64,000 bases of DNA from Pseudomonas serboccidentalis (lineage in GTDB: Bacteria > Pseudomonadota > Gammaproteobacteria > Pseudomonadales > Pseudomonadaceae), in the NCBI RefSeq assembly GCF_028830055.1, contig NZ_CP101655.1:496001-560000 (forward strand), read 5' to 3'. Below are positions 35,016-44,116 of the stretch, in pieces. Each line of letters begins with the position of its first letter. The stretch's first letter is position 1. Below the pieces are notes generated by a model that was not told the origin of the DNA, did not search any database, and saw only the letters and a program-made list of their open reading frames with translations. The translations under genes and the position numbers were made by a program.

Positions 35016-36182
35016 ATGGCTGAGGTTCTGAACTTCGAGCACAACGGCATTACCGTCAATGCCACCGAATCCCCCGAGGCCATGGGTGGCCTGGGTGACA
35101 ACGTCATCGGTCTGGTCGGCACTGCGCCGAAAGCCGATCCGCTGATTCCGCGTAACGCGCCGTTCCGCATCAATAGCTTCACCACCCATGCGCTGCTCGA
35201 TCCGACCGGTTCGGAAGAGGGCACGCTGTACCACGCGGTTTACCAGATCCTCAAAGTGGTCAAGGTGCCGGTCTACGTGGTGATCGTCGAAGCGGGCGCG
35301 ACCCCGGCCGACACCGTTAACGCGGTGATCGGCGGCGTCGATCCAACCACCGGCCGCAAGCTCGGTCTGGCGGCGCTGGGCAGTGTCCCGGAAGACCTGA
35401 CCATCATCGGCGCGCCGGGCTTCACCGGCACCAAAGCGGTGGCCAGCGAGTTTGCCTCGTTCGGCAAGCGCATCAAGGCCCGTGTGGTGCTGGACGGCAA
35501 GGACGTGTCCGTCGCTGACCAAGTGACTTACAGCCAGGAACTGGGCGGCGCCGATCTCGGTTTCGACCGTTGCCTGGTGGTGCACAACATGCCGGCCGTG
35601 TACTCGAAAGCGGCGAAGAAAAATGTGTTCCTCGCGCCATCTAGCCTGGCGATTGCCGCGCTGGCCAAGGTCAAGCAGTGGGAGAGCCCGGGCAACCAGG
35701 TGACCTATGCCGAAGACGTTTCCCGCGTCGTTGAGTACAACATCCTCGACACCTCGACCGAGGGCGATCTGCTCAACCGCTACGGCGTCAGCTACTACGC
35801 CCGCACTGTGCTGGGTGGCTTCTCGCTGCTGGGTAACCGCTCGATCACCGGCAAGTTCATCAGCTATGTCGGCCTTGAAGATGCGATCAGCCGCAAGCTG
35901 GTCAAGGCCGGCCAGAAAGCCATGGCCAAGAACCTGACCAAGTCGTTCATGGATCAGGAGGTCAAGCGCATCAACGACTGGCTGCAAACCCTGGTCGCCG
36001 ACGAGACCATTCCTGGCGGCAGCGTCTATCTGCACCCGGAACTCAACAGCGTCGAGAAGTACAAGAACGGCACCTGGTACGTGGTCATCGACTACGGCCG
36101 CTACGCACCGAACGAACACATGGTTTATCAACTCAACGCCCGCGATGAAATCATCGAGCAGTTCCTGGAGGACGTTCTCTAA
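35016..36182 (+). CDS. Contractile tail sheath (P2 FI-like, module 1)
   Basis: 388 aa. Forms the contractile outer tube. The N-terminal VIGLVGTAPKADP, the segment GGFSLLGNRSITGKFISYVGLEDAI and the end YGRYAPNEHMVYQLNARDE are characteristic of P2-type and R-pyocin sheaths. Its stop overlaps the tube gene ATG by one base, supporting coordinated synthesis. It differs clearly from the 498-aa Mu-type sheath of module 2. Confidence 0.95.
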   Translation: MAEVLNFEHNGITVNATESPEAMGGLGDNVIGLVGTAPKADPLIPRNAPFRINSFTTHALLDPTGSEEGTLYHAVYQILKVVKVPVYVVIVEAGATPADTVNAVIGGVDPTTGRKLGLAALGSVPEDLTIIGAPGFTGTKAVASEFASFGKRIKARVVLDGKDVSVADQVTYSQELGGADLGFDRCLVVHNMPAVYSKAAKKNVFLAPSSLAIAALAKVKQWESPGNQVTYAEDVSRVVEYNILDTSTEGDLLNRYGVSYYARTVLGGFSLLGNRSITGKFISYVGLEDAISRKLVKAGQKAMAKNLTKSFMDQEVKRINDWLQTLVADETIPGGSVYLHPELNSVEKYKNGTWYVVIDYGRYAPNEHMVYQLNARDEIIEQFLEDVL

Positions 36183-36688
36183 TGTTTACCAACCGCGTAA
36201 GACAGGCCATCGCGGCCACCCTGCAAGGCCTGCCGTTGTCGGCGACCGTTGAGGAATTCACCCCGCCGAAAATCGACTTCGACATGGAAAGCATGACGGG
36301 CGGGCGCTTCATCGTTGAGGAAATGGCCAAGAGCGCCAAGGCGCTTAATGCTCAGATCAAGCTGCAAGGCACCGGTGCTGAAGTGTTGCTGGCGATGGGC
36401 GTGAAACTGGGCGACGACATCCTGCTGAACGTGCGTGAAGCCGGTCAGGATCAGGACGGCAACACCTGGTTCACCTATCACACTATCGGCGGCAAGCTCA
36501 AAACCATGGGTGAAGACGCAATCAAAATGGGCGGCAAAGCCCTGACGACACTGGACTTCTCCTGCCGCACCTACAACCGCCTGGAAAACGGCATCCCGGT
36601 GATCGACATCGACGTGCGCACCCAGAAGTTCGTGCTCAACGGCGTCGACATCCTCGGTGATGCGCGTCGTGCGGTGCTGATGCCGTAA
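36182..36688 (+). CDS. Tail tube protein (P2 FII-like, module 1)
   Basis: 168 aa. Builds the inner tube inside the sheath. The segment PPKIDFDMESMTGGRFIVEEMAKSA and the end DIDVRTQKFVLNGVDILGDAR are typical of the P2 FII major tail tube family. It is coupled to the sheath gene. A REP doublet lies just after it, ahead of the chaperone gene. Confidence 0.95.
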   Translation: MFTNRVRQAIAATLQGLPLSATVEEFTPPKIDFDMESMTGGRFIVEEMAKSAKALNAQIKLQGTGAEVLLAMGVKLGDDILLNVREAGQDQDGNTWFTYHTIGGKLKTMGEDAIKMGGKALTTLDFSCRTYNRLENGIPVIDIDVRTQKFVLNGVDILGDARRAVLMP

Positions 36689-36708
36689 TCCACGGCACAC
36701 CACAAACC

Positions 36709-36798
36709 CTGTAGGAGTGAGCCTGCTCGCGATAGCGGGCTTTCAGTCACATCGAAGTTGCATGTGCTGTCCTCATCGCGAGCAGGCTCGCTCCTACA
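36709..36798. repeat. REP doublet inside module 1
   Basis: TGTAGGAGTGAGCCTGCTCG and its near-perfect inverted partner (CGAGCAGGCTCGCTCCTACA) flank about 45 bp. It lies between the tube and chaperone genes, where phage genomes rarely have spare sequence. It belongs to the same family as the REPs at 14221 and 41316. Confidence 0.92.
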
Positions 36799-36845
36799 AG
36801 GGAATAGCGATACCTCCAAAAAAAGAATCACCAAGGAATTCATAC

Positions 36846-37427
36846 ATGTCGTGGATGCCACCCAAGCATGACCTGCTGTCGCCGATCACCGGCGACGACG
36901 GTTCGCAGATCGAGCAGATCCAGCTCAAGCCGCTGTTTTACGCCGCGCAGAAAGAAGCGCTGGAACGCGCCGGCGATGATGAAGACGATCAGTTCTTCGA
37001 ACTGGCGCTACTCGCCACCGGCCTGTCGGTCAAGGAACTCGACCAACTCAAACGCCCGGACTACGTGAGCATCGCCCAGTACGTGCACGAGATGTCGACA
37101 CGTCCGGCGTCGTACTTTCTGGCGCAGGTCGAAGACGCGGAACAATCCGCCGATCCCGACGAAGTGCAACTGCTGCAACCGCTCGCTGTGACCGGCCGCA
37201 CTGTGACCTCGCTGTCACTGGAAATGCCGGCACTGCGCGCCACCAAAGTGATGAAGAAACTGAAAACGGCCAAGGAACGCGCCGAGTTCATCACTGCCCA
37301 TTGCACCGGTCTGATGATCCCCGATCTGGCCCGGATGAGCGTCCCTGACTGGACCCAGTTGCAGGTGCGCATCGACGATTTTTTAAACCAGCCGGCGGCC
37401 TACTTTCGGAACGCGACATCGAAGTAA
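36846..37427 (+). CDS. Tail assembly chaperone, GpE type (module 1)
   Basis: 193 aa in the zero frame. The ATG at 36846 follows AAGGAAT; an extension to 36717 would run through the REP doublet. It should coat the tape measure protein during tail assembly. The acidic N-terminal half (LERAGDDEDDQFFELALLATGLSVKEL) and the later ERAEFITAHCTGLMIPDLARM fit the gpE family. Near its end are two overlapping slippery heptamers that allow a -1 frameshift into a longer product, as with P2 E and E+E'. Confidence 0.9.
   Translation: MSWMPPKHDLLSPITGDDGSQIEQIQLKPLFYAAQKEALERAGDDEDDQFFELALLATGLSVKELDQLKRPDYVSIAQYVHEMSTRPASYFLAQVEDAEQSADPDEVQLLQPLAVTGRTVTSLSLEMPALRATKVMKKLKTAKERAEFITAHCTGLMIPDLARMSVPDWTQLQVRIDDFLNQPAAYFRNATSK
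37379..37388 (+). promoter_or_regulatory. Programmed -1 frameshift site, module 1
   Basis: In the zero frame the codons read GAT TTT TTA AAC. This contains T TTT TTA (37379-37385) and, overlapping it, T TTA AAC (37382-37388). Both are canonical X XXY YYZ slippery heptamers. The -1 frame stays open for 54 codons after the slip. Confidence 0.88.
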
Positions 37428-37549
37428 TCCTCGATATCGTCCCGCTCATTTACTCGGTAAGTGAGGCGGAGATTCTGGAGTGGGACGCCGAAAAGGCGTT
37501 GCGCCGCTACGACATAGCGATCACTCGCCTTGGCGTGAAACAGGAGTAG
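37385..37549 (+). CDS. -1 frame extension of the module 1 tail chaperone (E' part)
   Basis: After a -1 slip, translation continues through LLSERDIEVILDIVPLIYS and ILEWDAEKALRRYDIAI to a TAG at 37547, giving a fusion of about 234 aa. This extension has the conserved look of the frameshift-added domain of P2-like E+E' proteins and has no good start of its own. The tape measure gene starts six bases later, the usual position. Confidence 0.87.
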   Translation, partial: KPAGGLLSERDIEVILDIVPLIYSVSEAEILEWDAEKALRRYDIAITRLGVKQE

Positions 37550-37555
37550 AGCGGC

Positions 37556-39670
37556 ATGGCAGAGAGTAAAAATGCGCTCATGTACGCCGATGAGAGCACA
37601 AGTGCGGCGAATCGTAATCTCAGCTTGGTTACCGCAAACACGAACTTGGCCAAGGATTCAGTGGCCGGCCTCAGACAAACGTTGACGACCGCAAGTGACC
37701 GCATTCTTTTGCTGACGACAGCCATCGATTCGTTAAACCTGACACTGGCGAGCAAACGTGATTTGTCGCAGAGCATGGCCAGCAATATCACTGGATTGTC
37801 TGAGCAAAAGAGTTCGCAGAAGGTGGCTGGTGCTACACCTCCCGACTCGCTTAAAGCAGCGGTGGTTATGGATTCTGCCGCTGCAGCCTTGAGCGATGCA
37901 GCCCGAATCAGTCGGACTCAAGGCAAGGAAGCGGCTCATGAGAGTCTGATCATGGCCAGCGCACCGCTGGTGGCTGCCGGTGGGACCACCGGGGTTGAGT
38001 TGGTCAATGCCGCGGCACTGGGTGCCAAGGCGGGGGTCGGCCTCGACTTGCCCAATGCCTCGGACAAAAAGTTCGAGCTGCTGAAGTTTGCTGATGACGC
38101 CGCGATCACCGCATCGGCATTCAAGGTGCCTGGGTTACAAGCCGCCGAGATGATGGCGGTCTGGCGCACTTCGATGAAGTTGACCCGCGATGAGGCTGTC
38201 GATCTGGCGGATGCGGCCCATCACCTAGGCAAAATGACTGGCGATGTAAACGCGGCAGACATTGGTTCTGTCTTGCAGCAATCGGGTGACGCGGCAATTG
38301 CCGCGGGTTTTCAACCCGAACAGTCTGCAGCATTGTCGGCAGCATTACTCAACACCGGAACGAAGGAAGGCGAAGCTGGCGCTGCGCTGAAGAGCATTTC
38401 CACTGCCTTGAGTAAAGGAGGCCAGGTCTCTGCCGTCGAGCAGGGTGCATGGAAGCAGTTGGGGCTTGACCCCAAGGCAGTGGCTGCTGCGATGCGTGAT
38501 CCGAACAAGGACAATGCGCAAGGTGCATTGTTATCGGTGTTGGCGGCATTGAACGCCAGACCGCCAGAGCAACGTGCGGTGTTAGCCCGGACGTTGTTTT
38601 CAGATGGCGGTGACGCCGCGCAAAAGCTCTCGCAAAATCTGAGTGAGGTGAATGAAGCCTTCTGGCAGGTCAAGGACAAGCGCCAATATGCAACGTCGGA
38701 ACTGGGCGAGAAGAGTTCGGTAAGACAGGCTGCTCTCGCGCTTTCCAACACCTATCAAGGGCAGCTGAACATTCTCAATGCCCGAAGGGAACGGCTGGAC
38801 GTCGCTAAAGGCAACGCGCTGGACCCCTCAAGCGACACGCTGGCCTCCGCTGGTGTCGACAAGCTCAGTGAACTGACTGAAACCTATCCGAAAACCGCTG
38901 GCGTGGTGTTGACGGTGAGCGCGTTTCTCAAACCGTTGTTCGATCATGCGCTGGATGCCATTGGTAGCGAGATCAAGGATCGGTTTGGCAAGAAGGTCGT
39001 GGATAAGGGGCTGTCCGTTTTCACCGGTGCAGCCACAGGAACGGCGGAGGGGGCAGCTGCTGGCACCGGTTTGAAGATCCTTGAGCAAACCTCACGGGTG
39101 CGGGCCCCGCTTTTGGAGTCGACCACCGCTGCCATGCGCCCCCTGTCACGCGCAATGCCCTGGCCTGTAAAAACCGTCGCGGCCCTCGCAGGCCTGGCGG
39201 CGGGGGTGGCCAGCGGTGACGAAACCCAGATAGCTAAAAGCGTCGGCGCGGCGGGCGGTGGAATGGCTGGCGCTCTCGCAGGTTCTGCTTTCGGCGCATC
39301 ACTCGGAGCCGTGGGTGGCCCTCCCGGCGTGGCCATAGGTGGCCTGCTTGGTGGATTGCTTGGCGGTTGGCTGGGCACTGAGGGCGGTTCCCTTCTGGGC
39401 GAAAAACTCGGCAGTGCCGCACCGGACAAACTCGAAGCACCGGCTCAGGTAAGTCAGGCGTTGGCCAGCGCCCAGGTACCCTCGGTGCCAGCCACCTACG
39501 CGCCCACCGTTCAGGTGTATTGCAGCGATCCGGGCAGTGCGGAAAAGATCGGTCAGTTGGTCGACTTTCACCTGAGATCTCAATTCAGCAACGAATTTAC
39601 CCCGCTGATGGGTAGCCATTCCCTCGCCACCCGCCGTGACGCAGCCCTGACCGATGGAGTCGCCACATGA
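37556..39670 (+). CDS. Tape measure protein (module 1)
   Basis: 704 aa. It sets tail length and sits inside the tube. A Ser/Thr-rich N-terminal helix (LTTASDRILLLTTAIDSLNLTL) is followed by a TP901-type region (AAEMMAVWRTSMKLTRDEAVDLADAAHHLGKMTG) and a Gly/Ala-rich membrane-like stretch (GVAIGGLLGGLLGGWLGTEGG) near residue 600. It overlaps gpU by four bases. The protein appears intact. Confidence 0.93.
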   Translation: MAESKNALMYADESTSAANRNLSLVTANTNLAKDSVAGLRQTLTTASDRILLLTTAIDSLNLTLASKRDLSQSMASNITGLSEQKSSQKVAGATPPDSLKAAVVMDSAAAALSDAARISRTQGKEAAHESLIMASAPLVAAGGTTGVELVNAAALGAKAGVGLDLPNASDKKFELLKFADDAAITASAFKVPGLQAAEMMAVWRTSMKLTRDEAVDLADAAHHLGKMTGDVNAADIGSVLQQSGDAAIAAGFQPEQSAALSAALLNTGTKEGEAGAALKSISTALSKGGQVSAVEQGAWKQLGLDPKAVAAAMRDPNKDNAQGALLSVLAALNARPPEQRAVLARTLFSDGGDAAQKLSQNLSEVNEAFWQVKDKRQYATSELGEKSSVRQAALALSNTYQGQLNILNARRERLDVAKGNALDPSSDTLASAGVDKLSELTETYPKTAGVVLTVSAFLKPLFDHALDAIGSEIKDRFGKKVVDKGLSVFTGAATGTAEGAAAGTGLKILEQTSRVRAPLLESTTAAMRPLSRAMPWPVKTVAALAGLAAGVASGDETQIAKSVGAAGGGMAGALAGSAFGASLGAVGGPPGVAIGGLLGGLLGGWLGTEGGSLLGEKLGSAAPDKLEAPAQVSQALASAQVPSVPATYAPTVQVYCSDPGSAEKIGQLVDFHLRSQFSNEFTPLMGSHSLATRRDAALTDGVAT

Positions 39671-40050
39671 AACAGCAAATGGCACTGGGCAGTTTCATCT
39701 TCGGCCTCTCGCGCAACTTCGCCTACAGCACGCTGGCGCGAAAGTCCGACGGTGGCTGGACCGAAATACAGATCCTGACCAGCAAACCCAAATCCAGTCA
39801 GACCGGGCAGAAAGCGGAAACGCTGACCATCAGCGGCACCTCGATGTATGCCGTGGCCATGGATCGACTCGATGAGTTGCGCGCACTTCAGGCACTGCGT
39901 GTGCCGCTGCCGTTGATTGACGGTATCGGTCGCAACTGGGGCCTGTGGCGGATCAACAGCATCGACGAAAACCAGAGCGAGGTCATCGATGACGGCACCG
40001 CGATGGTGATCAAGTGGGTGGTCGGATTAACGGAGTTCAACAATGCGTAA
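39667..40050 (+). CDS. Tail protein GpU (module 1)
   Basis: 127 aa. MALGSFIFGLSRNFAYSTL, then WTEIQILTSKP, and the end IDENQSEVIDDGTAMVIKW identify the P2 gpU family, which caps or stabilises the head-proximal tail end. It overlaps the tape measure and gpX genes. Confidence 0.93.
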   Translation: MKQQMALGSFIFGLSRNFAYSTLARKSDGGWTEIQILTSKPKSSQTGQKAETLTISGTSMYAVAMDRLDELRALQALRVPLPLIDGIGRNWGLWRINSIDENQSEVIDDGTAMVIKWVVGLTEFNNA

Positions 40051-40255
40051 GGTAAGAAGCGTGGCCGGTGATTCGGTGAATCTGCTGCTTTACCGCGAAA
40101 CCGGTCGCAGTGATGACGCCGCCGAAGAGGCCCTGTGGAAACTCAACCCGACCTTGGCTGAACACGGTCCGATCCTGCCCGCAGGTGTATGGGTCGTACT
40201 GCCGGAACTCGATTCGAAACCGGCCGTGATCAAACCGGTCACGGCCTGGGATTAA
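40043..40255 (+). CDS. Tail protein X (module 1)
   Basis: 70 aa, a LysM-like tail protein (GDSVNLLLYRETGR, LWKLNPTLAEHGPILPAGVWVVLPEL). In P2 gpX is needed for tail assembly. It overlaps gpU by eight bases, and gpD follows ten bases after its stop behind AAGGAGG. Confidence 0.92.
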   Translation: MRKVRSVAGDSVNLLLYRETGRSDDAAEEALWKLNPTLAEHGPILPAGVWVVLPELDSKPAVIKPVTAWD

Positions 40256-40264
40256 GGAGGACGC

Positions 40265-41293
40265 ATGGCACTGGGTTTTACCCCGACGGTAAAAATCTAC
40301 GGGGCTAATTCGGCCCTGCTCAATCAGCGCCTGATCAGTTGGGAACACATCGATGCAGCCGGTTTCGAGTCCGATCAGCTGACCTTGACGATTGATCTTG
40401 AAGGCCTCGAAGGGCTGCCGAACCTGGGTGGGAAAATCGGCCTGGAGGTCGGTTACCTGGAGTCGGGAATGGTCGACAAGGGCCAATTCAAAGTGACGCG
40501 CCTGACCCCGACCCTGTTTCCGTTTCGCCTGACCCTGGTGGCCACGGCGGCACCGTTCAGCAAGGATGATGAAACGGGCTTCAAGCAACGCCGCACGGCC
40601 AGTCATGGCCCGACCACATTGGGTTCGCTGTTTCACGAGCTGGTGTCGAGCCATGGCTTTTCACCGCGCGTCGCGCCCGAGGTGTCGATGATCAGGATCG
40701 AGCACGTCGACCAGTCCAACGAAACCGACATGAGCTTTCTGACGCGCCTGGCGAAAAAGTACAACGCGGTGACCAAACCCTACGACAACGTGTACGTGCT
40801 GGCCCGTCCCGGCCAGACCAAATCGTTGTCGGGCCAGGTGCTGGCGGACGTGACCTTGTCGGTGACCAGCAACAACCGTCCCGGCGATCACGCGTTCGTC
40901 AGCGCCACGCTGGAGGAATCTGCCCGCGAGCAGACCAAGGGTTGCAAGACCTGTTTCTGGGATGGCGCCGCGGGTGTGTTGCGCTGGGTCGAAACGGGGC
41001 TGGCGCCGTTCAAGACCCTCCGCCAGAAGCAACCCAGCGAAGCTGATGCCATTGCCGTCGGCGAAGGCGAAGTGCGCAAGATGCTGCGTCAGAAATACAA
41101 GGTGAAGATCACCTGTCCCGGCGACCCACGGCTGACGGCCGAAGGCCTGGTGCTGCTGGATGAGACCTGGCCGGACTTCATGCGCGGACGCTGGTCGATC
41201 GACAAGGTCACCGCCAGCGGCAATCGCGAGAACAGCTATCGCTGCGTGATTGATGCCAGCTGTCTCGATCCCAAGGCCGAGTCCAAAGACTGA
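40265..41293 (+). CDS. Late control/hub protein GpD (module 1)
   Basis: 342 aa, the P2 gpD / phage late control D family. It forms the baseplate hub that connects tube to spike. N-terminal FTPTVKIYGANSALLNQRLISWEHIDA, then IEHVDQSNETDMSFLTRLAKKYNAV, are diagnostic. It is the last gene of module 1; unlike P. aeruginosa R-pyocins, no lysozyme gene follows directly. A REP doublet marks the junction with module 2. Confidence 0.93.
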   Translation: MALGFTPTVKIYGANSALLNQRLISWEHIDAAGFESDQLTLTIDLEGLEGLPNLGGKIGLEVGYLESGMVDKGQFKVTRLTPTLFPFRLTLVATAAPFSKDDETGFKQRRTASHGPTTLGSLFHELVSSHGFSPRVAPEVSMIRIEHVDQSNETDMSFLTRLAKKYNAVTKPYDNVYVLARPGQTKSLSGQVLADVTLSVTSNNRPGDHAFVSATLEESAREQTKGCKTCFWDGAAGVLRWVETGLAPFKTLRQKQPSEADAIAVGEGEVRKMLRQKYKVKITCPGDPRLTAEGLVLLDETWPDFMRGRWSIDKVTASGNRENSYRCVIDASCLDPKAESKD

Positions 41294-41315
41294 TTCAGCA
41301 GCGACACGAATCCCT

Positions 41316-41404
41316 TGTAGGAGTGAGCCTGCTCGCGATAGCGGTGCCACAGTCAAAATCAATGTGTCTGACCCACCGCAATCGCGAGCAGGCTCACTCC
41401 TACA
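41316..41404. repeat. REP doublet at the module 1/module 2 junction
   Basis: TGTAGGAGTGAGCCTGCTCG and its reverse complement face each other across about 45 bp. It fills most of the 148-bp gap between gpD and the first module 2 gene. Confidence 0.92.
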
Positions 41405-41441
41405 GGGGCCTGTGGTCATTTTCATAATCTGGAACACCACC

Positions 41442-42026
41442 ATGAAGATCACCCCGATCCTCACGCAGCTGCGTGCGCAATGCCCTGGCCTTGCCAACCA
41501 CATTGCCGTTGGTGTCGATCTGGCCTTGCTGCAAGGCAACGCCGATCTGCCGACACCTTCGGTCCATGTGCTGCCGCTGGCCGATGTGGCCAGCAACAGC
41601 TCCGCGCAAAACCTCATCGCCCAACCGATCCGCGACCGCTTCGAAATCGTCCTGGCGCTGGATGCCAGCGACGGCACAAAAGCGCTGGATCTGTTGCACG
41701 ACCTGCGTGCCGAACTGTGGCGCGCGCTGGTGGGGTTCAAGCCGGGCACCGACTACAGCGCCATCGTTTATGACGGCGGCGAAATGATCACGATCAACAG
41801 CAGCCGCGCCTTCTACCGGCTGCGCTTTTTTGCCGAGTTCCAGCTCGGCCGCAATCTGCCCGGTCAGCCTGCGGAGAGTTGGCACGAACGTGAACTGGAC
41901 GGTTTGTCGTCCTTTACCGGGGTCACCGTGCGGGTGGATGCGATCGACCCGGCCGACCCCAACCTGAAACACCCGGGCCCAGACGGGCGCGTGGAACTGA
42001 CTTTCTCTGGAGACGTAACCCCATGA
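41442..42026 (+). CDS. Tail terminator-like protein, Mu gp37 family (module 2)
   Basis: 194 aa from the ATG at 41442; an in-frame extension to 41250 would run through the REP doublet. MKITPILTQLRAQCPGLANHI and FEIVLALDASDGTKALDLLHDLR fit the Mu gp37 family, proteins that terminate the tail or prepare it for head joining. It is the first gene of the Mu/SfV-like module. It overlaps the next gene by four bases. Confidence 0.82.
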   Translation: MKITPILTQLRAQCPGLANHIAVGVDLALLQGNADLPTPSVHVLPLADVASNSSAQNLIAQPIRDRFEIVLALDASDGTKALDLLHDLRAELWRALVGFKPGTDYSAIVYDGGEMITINSSRAFYRLRFFAEFQLGRNLPGQPAESWHERELDGLSSFTGVTVRVDAIDPADPNLKHPGPDGRVELTFSGDVTP

Positions 42027-42205
42027 GCAATCGCATCACCGTACTGCCGGCCGCTGGCCGTGCCGTGCCTGACCCGGAGGCGGGCGATCTGCTGCCCAAG
42101 GAAGGCCGTGAAGTGCTGGACAGCGCCTGGTGGCGCCGGCGTCTGGCCGACGGCGATATCACACTCAAAACCGCAAAAGCGGCTAAACCACAGGGAGCCA
42201 AATAA
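42023..42205 (+). CDS. Small DUF2635-type tail protein (module 2)
   Basis: 60 aa. NRITVLPAAGRAVPDPEAG, then DSAWWRRRLADGDI, are typical of the DUF2635 (Mu gp38-like) family found directly before Mu-type sheath genes. The function is not known. It overlaps its neighbours on both sides by one to four bases. Confidence 0.88.
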   Translation: MSNRITVLPAAGRAVPDPEAGDLLPKEGREVLDSAWWRRRLADGDITLKTAKAAKPQGAK

Positions 42206-43701
42206 TGGCGATCGGATTCAGCAACATCCCCGCGGACATTCGTGTACCGCTGTTCTATGCCGAAATGGACAACTCGGCCGCCAATAGCGCGAGCTCGACC
42301 CTGCGTCGTCTGATCGTCGCTCAGGTCAACGACAACATCGCCGCGACTGAAGTCGGCAAACTGGTGCTGGTCTCCAGCGTTGCGCTGGCAAAAAGCATTG
42401 GCGGTCAGGGCTCGATGCTCGCCTCGATGTACGAGACCTTCCGCAAGGCCGACCCGATCGGTGAGATCTGGTGCCTGCCGCTGCACAACACTGAAGGCGC
42501 CATCGCCAAAGGCGTGCTGACCCTGACCGGCACCGCGACCCAGGCTGGCGTACTCAACCTGTACGTCGGCGGTGTGCGTGTGCAAGCCACCGTGGTCAAC
42601 GGTGCCACCGCTGCCCAGGCCGCCACTGCACTGGCACAGAAAATCAACGCCACGGCCGATCTGCCGGTGAGCGCTGCGGCTGCCGAAGGTGTGGTCACCC
42701 TGAACGCCAAATGGACTGGCGACAGCGGTAACGACATCAGCCTGCAGTTCAATCGTCTGGGCAAGAGCAACGGCGAAGAAACCCCGGTCGGCCTGACCGC
42801 TGCGATCACCGCCATGACCGGCGGCGCCGGCGTGCCGGATCAGATCGCGGCGGTTGCCGCACTGGGCGACGAACCGTTCGAGTTCATCGCACTGCCATGG
42901 TCCGATCTGTCGACCCTCAACACCTGGCAAGCGGTCATGGATGACAGCACCGGTCGCTGGTCCTGGGCCAAGCAACTGTTCGGTCACGTCTACAGCGCCA
43001 AGCGCGGCACCGTCGGCACGCTGGTCGCAGCAGGCCAGGCGCGCAATGACCAGCACATGACCATTCAGGCGCTGGAGCCGGGCGTACCGCAACCGTTCTG
43101 GGTACAAGCTGCAGCACTGGCTGCGCGCACCGCGGTGTTCATCTCCGCCGACGCCAGTCGCCCGACCCAAAGCGGCAGCCTGCCGGGCGTTGACCCTGCA
43201 CCGGCAAGTGAGCGTTTCACCCTGACCGAGCGTCAGTCGCTGCTCAACTACGGCATCGCCACCGCGTACTACGAAGGCGGTTACGTGCGCATCCAGCGTT
43301 CGATCACCACCTACCAGAAGAACGCTTACGGTCAGGCCGATAACTCCTACCTGGACAGCGAAACCATGCACCAGTCGGCGTTCATCGTGCGTCGCCTGCA
43401 AAGCGTGATCACCAGCAAGTACGGTCGCCACAAACTGGCGTCCGACGGTACCCGTTTCGGCGCCGGCCAGCCGATCGTGACGCCAGCGACCATTCGCGGC
43501 GAGCTGATCGCGCAATACGCCAAGCTGGAACTGGAAGGCCACGTGGAGAACGCCGAGCTGTTCGCCGAGCACCTGATCGTCGAGCGCGACGTGCAGGACC
43601 CGAGCCGTGTGAACGTGCTGTTCCCGCCGGATTACATCAACGGTCTGCGCGTGTTCGCACTGCTCAACCAATTCCGTCTGCAATACGACGACGCGGCCTG
43701 A
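42205..43701 (+). CDS. Contractile tail sheath, Mu gpL-like (module 2)
   Basis: 498 aa. MAIGFSNIPADIRVPLFYAEMDN is the Mu/SfV sheath N-terminus. The middle insertion (LTGTATQAGVLNLYVGGVRV) is the variable outer domain, and SLLNYGIATAYYEGGYVRIQRSITTY with NVLFPPDYINGLRVFALLNQFRL forms the conserved C-terminal part. It is a second, unrelated-looking sheath in the same operon as the P2-type sheath. A terminator-like hairpin lies after it. Confidence 0.95.
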   Translation: MAIGFSNIPADIRVPLFYAEMDNSAANSASSTLRRLIVAQVNDNIAATEVGKLVLVSSVALAKSIGGQGSMLASMYETFRKADPIGEIWCLPLHNTEGAIAKGVLTLTGTATQAGVLNLYVGGVRVQATVVNGATAAQAATALAQKINATADLPVSAAAAEGVVTLNAKWTGDSGNDISLQFNRLGKSNGEETPVGLTAAITAMTGGAGVPDQIAAVAALGDEPFEFIALPWSDLSTLNTWQAVMDDSTGRWSWAKQLFGHVYSAKRGTVGTLVAAGQARNDQHMTIQALEPGVPQPFWVQAAALAARTAVFISADASRPTQSGSLPGVDPAPASERFTLTERQSLLNYGIATAYYEGGYVRIQRSITTYQKNAYGQADNSYLDSETMHQSAFIVRRLQSVITSKYGRHKLASDGTRFGAGQPIVTPATIRGELIAQYAKLELEGHVENAELFAEHLIVERDVQDPSRVNVLFPPDYINGLRVFALLNQFRLQYDDAA

Positions 43702-43727
43702 TCGCCGCGTTTGACCGTAAGCATTCA

Positions 43728-43749
43728 GCCCACCTCGCGTGGGCTTTTT
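43728..43749 (+). terminator. Terminator-like hairpin between module 2 sheath and tube
   Basis: GCCCAC-CTCGC-GTGGGC followed by TTTTT, 27 bp after the sheath stop and inside the operon. It could make sheath transcripts more abundant than downstream ones or require antitermination. Confidence 0.75.
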
Positions 43750-43768
43750 ATTTGAAGGGAGTAACACC

Positions 43769-44116
43769 ATGGGTCAAGTGATTGCAGGCACCTGCTACGT
43801 CAAAGTGGACGGTGCACAACTGACTATCAACGGCGGCTGCGAAGCCCCGCTGATGGCCGTCAAACGCGAAACCGTCGTACCGGGTTTCTACAAGGAAACC
43901 GACGTCGCGCCGTCGTTCAAAGTGACCGCGCTGCACACCGCCGACTTCCCGCTGAAGAAGCTGATCGAAGGCACCGACATCACCGTCACCTGCGAATTCA
44001 GCAACGGCAAAGTCTACGTGCTGGCCGGTGCCTATCTGGTCGAAGAGCCGGTTTCCAAGGGCGATGACGCCACCATCGAACTGAAGTTCGAAGGCATCAA
44101 GGGGACCTGGCAATGA
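43769..44116 (+). CDS. Tail tube protein, Mu gpM-like (module 2)
   Basis: 115 aa from the ATG behind GAAGGGAG. MGQVIAGTCYVKVDGAQLTINGG and the end IELKFEGIKGTWQ are typical of the Mu-type major tail tube. It overlaps the chaperone gene by four bases. Confidence 0.94.
   Translation: MGQVIAGTCYVKVDGAQLTINGGCEAPLMAVKRETVVPGFYKETDVAPSFKVTALHTADFPLKKLIEGTDITVTCEFSNGKVYVLAGAYLVEEPVSKGDDATIELKFEGIKGTWQ

Noticed and set aside
37385..37549. Frameshift as a mutation or sequencing error in the module 1 chaperone
   Set aside because: Classical slippery heptamers sit at the exact place expected for gpE/E+E' and both frames look conserved, so it is programmed.
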